From contig WQTQ01000146.1 in assembly GCA_009786175.1 (NCBI GenBank), forward strand, positions 1-10,372: a DNA stretch of 10,372 bases, in the 5' to 3' direction. A program made the position numbers and the translations under genes. Positions within the stretch are counted from its first letter, which is position 1. Each line of letters begins with the position of its first letter. The notes beneath the pieces are model-generated. The model was given only the letters and a program-made list of their open reading frames with translations. It was not told the origin of the DNA and searched no databases. Below are positions 7,848-10,372 of the stretch, piece after piece. Source of the DNA: Bacillota bacterium. Lineage in GTDB: Bacteria > Bacillota_A > Clostridia > Lachnospirales > WQUN01.

Positions 7848-8862
7848 CACTTTTTACGTCACCATGCCCGATGTGTATTTGTCTTTGGATGGCGAAAATA
7901 TTGTAGTCAAGCAAGATAACATTGAATTGCGCCGTGTGCCTCTGCACAATTTGGAGAGTATCGTGACGTTTGGTCGCCAAGGCGCGAGCCCGGCACTCAT
8001 GAGAAAATGCGCACAAATAGGCATATCCTTGGCATTTATGACAGAGAATGGGCGGTTTCAGGCAAGTATTTTTGGCGAAGAGCGAGGAAATGTGCTGCTT
8101 CGCAGAACTCAATATCGTTATGCGGACGATGAAACCAAGTGTGTGGAAATCGCACGAAATATTCTGGTGGGGAAATTGCATAACAGCCGATGGGTATTAG
8201 AGCGTACTGTACGTGACCACGCCATGCGTGTAGATGTAGAAAAAATCAAATGTGTAGCGAGATCTATAGCAGATACTGCTGTCTTGGTCCGTAATGCTCA
8301 AACAGCAGGTGAACTATTTGGTCTGGAAGGCGAAGCTGCAAGCCAGTATTTTTCTGTATTCGATCAAATGATATTGACGAATAAAGAAGATTTTTTCTTT
8401 AGGGGGCGATCACGTAGGCCACCGCTTGATAATGTGAACACGCTTCTTTCATTTGTGTATACATTACTAGCAAACGATATTGCCGCCGCGCTTTCTGGGG
8501 TTGGACTTGATCCATTTGTAGGGTTTTTGCACAGAGACAGACCGGGCCGACGTTCCCTTGCTTTGGATTTAATGGAGGAGTTGCGTGCGCCACTTGCAGA
8601 TCGTTTTGTGCTTAAACTGATAAATATGCGACAGCTTGCACCCAGTGATTTTATCCGAAAAGAAAGTGGTGGGGTAATCTTGCTTGATGATGCGCGTAAG
8701 ACTTTGTTGGCAGCATGGCAAAATCGCAAACAAGAAACACTGGAACATCCATTTTTAAAAGAAAAAATACAATGGGGGATTGTACCTCATGCACAGGCGT
8801 TATTACTCGCACGTTTTCTACGTGGGGATTTGGATGAGTATCCTCCATTTTTATGGAAGTAG
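7831..8862 (+). CDS. cas1: Cas1 (type I-C), spacer integrase
   Basis: Cas1 forms the catalytic dimers of the Cas1-Cas2 integrase and joins prespacer ends to the leader-proximal repeat. The 343-residue product starts with the beta-strand domain (KKLLNTFYVTMPDVYLSLDG). The metal site is complete: E166 in LEGEAASQYF, H234 in GFLHRDRPGR, and D246 with E249 in ALDLMEE, matching the E/H/D positions known from Pseudomonas Cas1. The ATG is preceded by AAGGGAG about six bases upstream. The gene overlaps cas4 by 17 nt and its TAG stop lies within the cas2 ribosome binding site. Length is normal. Confidence 0.97.
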   Translation: MKKLLNTFYVTMPDVYLSLDGENIVVKQDNIELRRVPLHNLESIVTFGRQGASPALMRKCAQIGISLAFMTENGRFQASIFGEERGNVLLRRTQYRYADDETKCVEIARNILVGKLHNSRWVLERTVRDHAMRVDVEKIKCVARSIADTAVLVRNAQTAGELFGLEGEAASQYFSVFDQMILTNKEDFFFRGRSRRPPLDNVNTLLSFVYTLLANDIAAALSGVGLDPFVGFLHRDRPGRRSLALDLMEELRAPLADRFVLKLINMRQLAPSDFIRKESGGVILLDDARKTLLAAWQNRKQETLEHPFLKEKIQWGIVPHAQALLLARFLRGDLDEYPPFLWK

Positions 8863-8871
8863 GTGATTGAA

Positions 8872-9159
8872 ATGTTAGTGTTAGTTACCTATGATGTAAA
8901 TACAGAAACACCTGCCGGGCGAAAGCGTTTACGCCAAGTAGCAAAAGCTTGTCAAGACTACGGACAAAGAGTGCAAAATTCCGTCTTTGAGTGCAATGTA
9001 GATGCAGGGCAATTGCTCAAAGTTAAAGATAGGCTTGTTAAATTAATTAATCTACAAACGGATAGTTTACGTTTCTATGTAATGAATAATGATAGAGGGC
9101 AGGTAGACCATTATGGAATTAAGCCTTCTTTTAGTGTGACGGATCCACTTATTTTGTAA
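8872..9159 (+). CDS. cas2: Cas2, structural core of the spacer integrase
   Basis: Cas2 bridges two Cas1 dimers in the integration complex; its nuclease activity is not needed in the systems tested. I choose ATG 8872 (95 residues, MLVLVTYDVN) rather than the in-frame GTG at 8863. AGGTGAT (8861-8867) sits just upstream of the ATG, covers the GTG, and overlaps the cas1 stop. I-C Cas2 proteins typically start MLVLVTYDV. D8 at the end of strand 1, the VFECNVDAGQ strand and a terminal VTDPLIL are family features. The last 11 nt of the gene form part of the left arm of a 15-bp inverted repeat whose other arm is in the leader. Confidence 0.96.
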   Translation: MLVLVTYDVNTETPAGRKRLRQVAKACQDYGQRVQNSVFECNVDAGQLLKVKDRLVKLINLQTDSLRFYVMNNDRGQVDHYGIKPSFSVTDPLIL

Positions 9160-9264
9160 AAAAGACGAAGGTATTGTATGCCGCTATGCTGGTGCGAACA
9201 ATAAGCGATCATGCTTATGTACGTAGATTCGCACTCTGCACTTTGTCGATTTTTTACAAAATAA
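9149..9264. repeat. Long nested inverted repeat spanning the cas2 end and leader
   Basis: The arms TTATTTTGTAAAAAA (9149-9163) and TTTTTTACAAAATAA (9250-9264) are perfect 15-bp complements. Inside, after a 2-nt bulge, GACGAAG (9164-9170) pairs with CTTTGTC (9241-9247) with one G-U. Further in, TGC/GCA (9187-9189/9238-9240), GTGCGAA/TTCGCAC (9192-9198/9228-9234) and ATAAGC/GCTTAT (9201-9206/9213-9218) pair in nested order around a GATCAT loop. The A6/U6 ends would allow it to act as a two-way terminator between cas2 and the array, or as a structural leader element. From memory, GTGCGAA/TTCGCAC-like palindromes also occur after cas2 in other I-C loci. Confidence 0.65.
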
Positions 9265-9374
9265 AGCAATATATTGTGTAGATTGCAGGTCTGTTTTTAT
9301 TGTGCCAAATTGTTTTATGTCGCATCTTTACAGATTGTCAAAGATGTGTGGATTTAACGTTAGTAGTTTTTGCT
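9160..9374 (+). promoter_or_regulatory. CRISPR leader
   Basis: This AT-rich 215-bp stretch runs from the cas2 stop to the first repeat and has no gene. By position and polarity it is the leader: it should carry the array promoter and the Cas1-Cas2 docking site. It contains the nested hairpin (9149-9264) and a second inverted repeat (9323-9346). A TTGTCA at 9335-9340 could be a -35, but no good -10 follows at 16-18 bp, so I do not place the array promoter. Confidence 0.75.
9323..9346. repeat. Leader inverted repeat CATCTTT-N10-AAAGATG
   Basis: A perfect 7-bp inverted repeat, extendable by a G-T and a C-G pair, ends 28 bp before the first CRISPR repeat. That is the leader-proximal zone where integrase or host factors usually bind. 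It may also overlap the array promoter. Function is inferred from place only. Confidence 0.4.
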
Positions 9375-10265
9375 GTCGCGCCCCTCGTGGGCGCGTGGAT
9401 TGAAATACATCCCTGGGCAAAACCGGGAAACGGACGAGCAGGTCGCGCCCCTCGTGGGCGCGTGGATTGAAATTACCTTAGGCATAGATGATGAAGAAAT
9501 GGCGCAGGTCGCGCCCCTCGTGGGCGCGTGGATTGAAATACAGTGGGGTCTATTATGTTATTTACTATCTCGGTCGCGCCCCTCGTGGGCGCGTGGATTG
9601 AAATACATGGATGCACACGACACCGCACCGGAAATGATGGTCGCGCCCCTCGTGGGCGCGTGGATTGAAATCAAATGGCGATATCAGTGCATTCAGGTGG
9701 AAACCGTCGCGCCCCTCGTGGGCGCGTGGATTGAAATGCGCGTAAAGCCATTGAGCGGATTAATACCGCAGTCGCGCCCCTCGTGGGCGCGTGGATTGAA
9801 ATATACTCAACAGCAATTTCCGTACTGTTTTCCATGGTCGCGCCCCTCGTGGGCGCGTGGATTGAAATTCCTTGCGGCCCCTGGATATTCGCATTGGTAT
9901 TGTGTCGCGCCCCTCGTGGGCGCGTGGATTGAAATACCCCTAAACAACCACCTGTCTTTCATATAAATCGTCGCGCCCCTCGTGGGCGCGTGGATTGAAA
10001 TATTTACTGCATTCTTTTACATGCGTGATAGCGTTGTCGCGCCCCTCGTGGGCGCGTGGATTGAAATGTGTTGCCACAGGCGGTGCTTCAAGCCCTAAAT
10101 CGTCGCGCCCCTCGTGGGCGCGTGGATTGAAATGTGTTGCCACAGGCGGTGCTTCAAGCCCTAAATCGTCGCGCCCCTCGTGGGCGCGTGGATTGAAATA
10201 CATCGGGGCCACACTGGTACAGACGCGTAAATTGTCGCGCCCCTCGTGGGCGCGTGGATTGAAAT
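9375..10265 (+). CRISPR. Type I-C CRISPR array, 14 repeats and 13 spacers
   Basis: Fourteen identical 32-nt repeats (GTCGCGCCCC...GGATTGAAAT) start at 9375, 9442, 9508, 9573, 9640, 9706, 9771, 9837, 9904, 9970, 10036, 10102, 10168 and 10234. Spacers are 33-35 nt. Each repeat forms a 7-bp CGCGCCC/GGGCGCG stem with a CTCGT loop. Cutting after the stem would leave an 11-nt TGGATTGAAAT handle, as known for I-C Cas5. The common I-C repeat ends in GAAAC; here all copies end in GAAAT. The GATTGAAAT end lies away from cas2, so transcription is left to right with the newest spacers near 9407. Spacers 11 and 12 are identical. The last repeat shows no decay. Spacer targets cannot be told without a search. 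Confidence 0.99.
10068..10167 (+). repeat. Tandem duplicated spacer (spacers 11 and 12)
   Basis: The 34-nt spacers at 10068-10101 and 10134-10167 are identical over their full length (GTGTTGCC...CCTAAATC), so a 66-bp spacer-repeat unit is duplicated. This is most simply explained by recombination or slippage between identical repeats in the old part of the array. Confidence 0.97.
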
Positions 10266-10372
10266 CCGCTAATATAGCATTTTCTATTGAAAATGGTCTA
10301 ATAGGGCCACCTTAATACTGGAATAATTTTTGGAGAAATTACGGAGCCAAGTTTTCATTGTTGCCCATTTGT
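10266..10372. other. AT-rich tail after the array, no supported gene
   Basis: No repeat or recognisable degenerate repeat follows the last unit within 107 nt. A perfect hairpin CATTTTC-TATT-GAAAATG lies at 10278-10295 but has no T-run, so it is at best a weak transcript end. A 28-codon - strand frame enters from the right edge and stops at 10284-10286 within that hairpin. It could be the end of a gene, but other frames are open too, so it is not called. Confidence 0.5.

Noticed and set aside
8863..8871. GTG start for cas2 at 8863
   Set aside because: It lies inside the ribosome binding site; ATG 8872 gives the usual Cas2 N-terminus.
9272..9304. Direct repeat TATTGTG at 9272 and 9298 in the leader
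   Set aside because: Seven bases in AT-rich sequence is not distinguishable from chance.
9370..9966. 198-codon + strand frame with repeated VAPLVGAWIE segments
   Set aside because: It is the CRISPR repeat translated; the periodic peptide is the 32-nt repeat read in shifting frames.
9940..10315. Two further frames on opposite strands with NPRAHEGRD or RPSWARGLK repeats
   Set aside because: Both are translations of CRISPR repeats and spacers, not genes.
10284..10372. 28-codon - strand frame entering from the right edge
   Set aside because: Too short to judge, other frames across the same bases are equally open, and no family is recognisable.

Overview
The window holds a complete, intact-looking type I-C CRISPR-Cas locus on the + strand, plus most of a divergent LarA-family (nickel-pincer racemase) gene on the - strand that runs off the left edge. 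Strong AGGAGG-like ribosome binding sites, GTG and TTG starts beside ATG, and tightly overlapping genes suggest a Bacillota (Clostridia-like) genome. That assignment is an inference from style, not from a marker gene. The larA-like gene looks clearly richer in G+C than the AT-leaning cas genes, which fits a cas cassette acquired by transfer.

Layout: 1-1166 (-) LarA-family gene. 1167-1533 is a divergent intergenic region with a candidate larA promoter, a short palindrome, and a candidate cas promoter bracketed by a 9-bp inverted repeat. 1534-9159 (+) is the cas operon in canonical I-C order: cas3, cas5c, cas8c (with an internal cas11c start), cas7c, cas4, cas1, cas2. 9160-9374 is the leader, containing a long nested hairpin and a second inverted repeat near the array. 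9375-10265 is an array of 14 identical 32-nt repeats and 13 spacers of 33-35 nt, one spacer present twice in tandem. 10266-10372 is a short AT-rich tail with no convincing gene.

How it works together (family knowledge): Cas4-Cas1-Cas2 select, trim and integrate new spacers at the leader end. The array transcript is cut by Cas5c below the repeat hairpin, leaving an 11-nt 5' handle on each crRNA. Cas5c, Cas7c, Cas8c and Cas11c form Cascade, which finds the target, and Cas3 (HD nuclease plus helicase) degrades it. All catalytic motifs I looked for are present, so both adaptation and interference look functional.

I found no new effector system. The main points beyond standard annotation are the internal Cas11c start (Shine-Dalgarno plus TTG inside cas8c), the 15-bp-arm nested inverted repeat joining the end of cas2 to the leader, the inverted repeat over the cas promoter, and the duplicated spacer.
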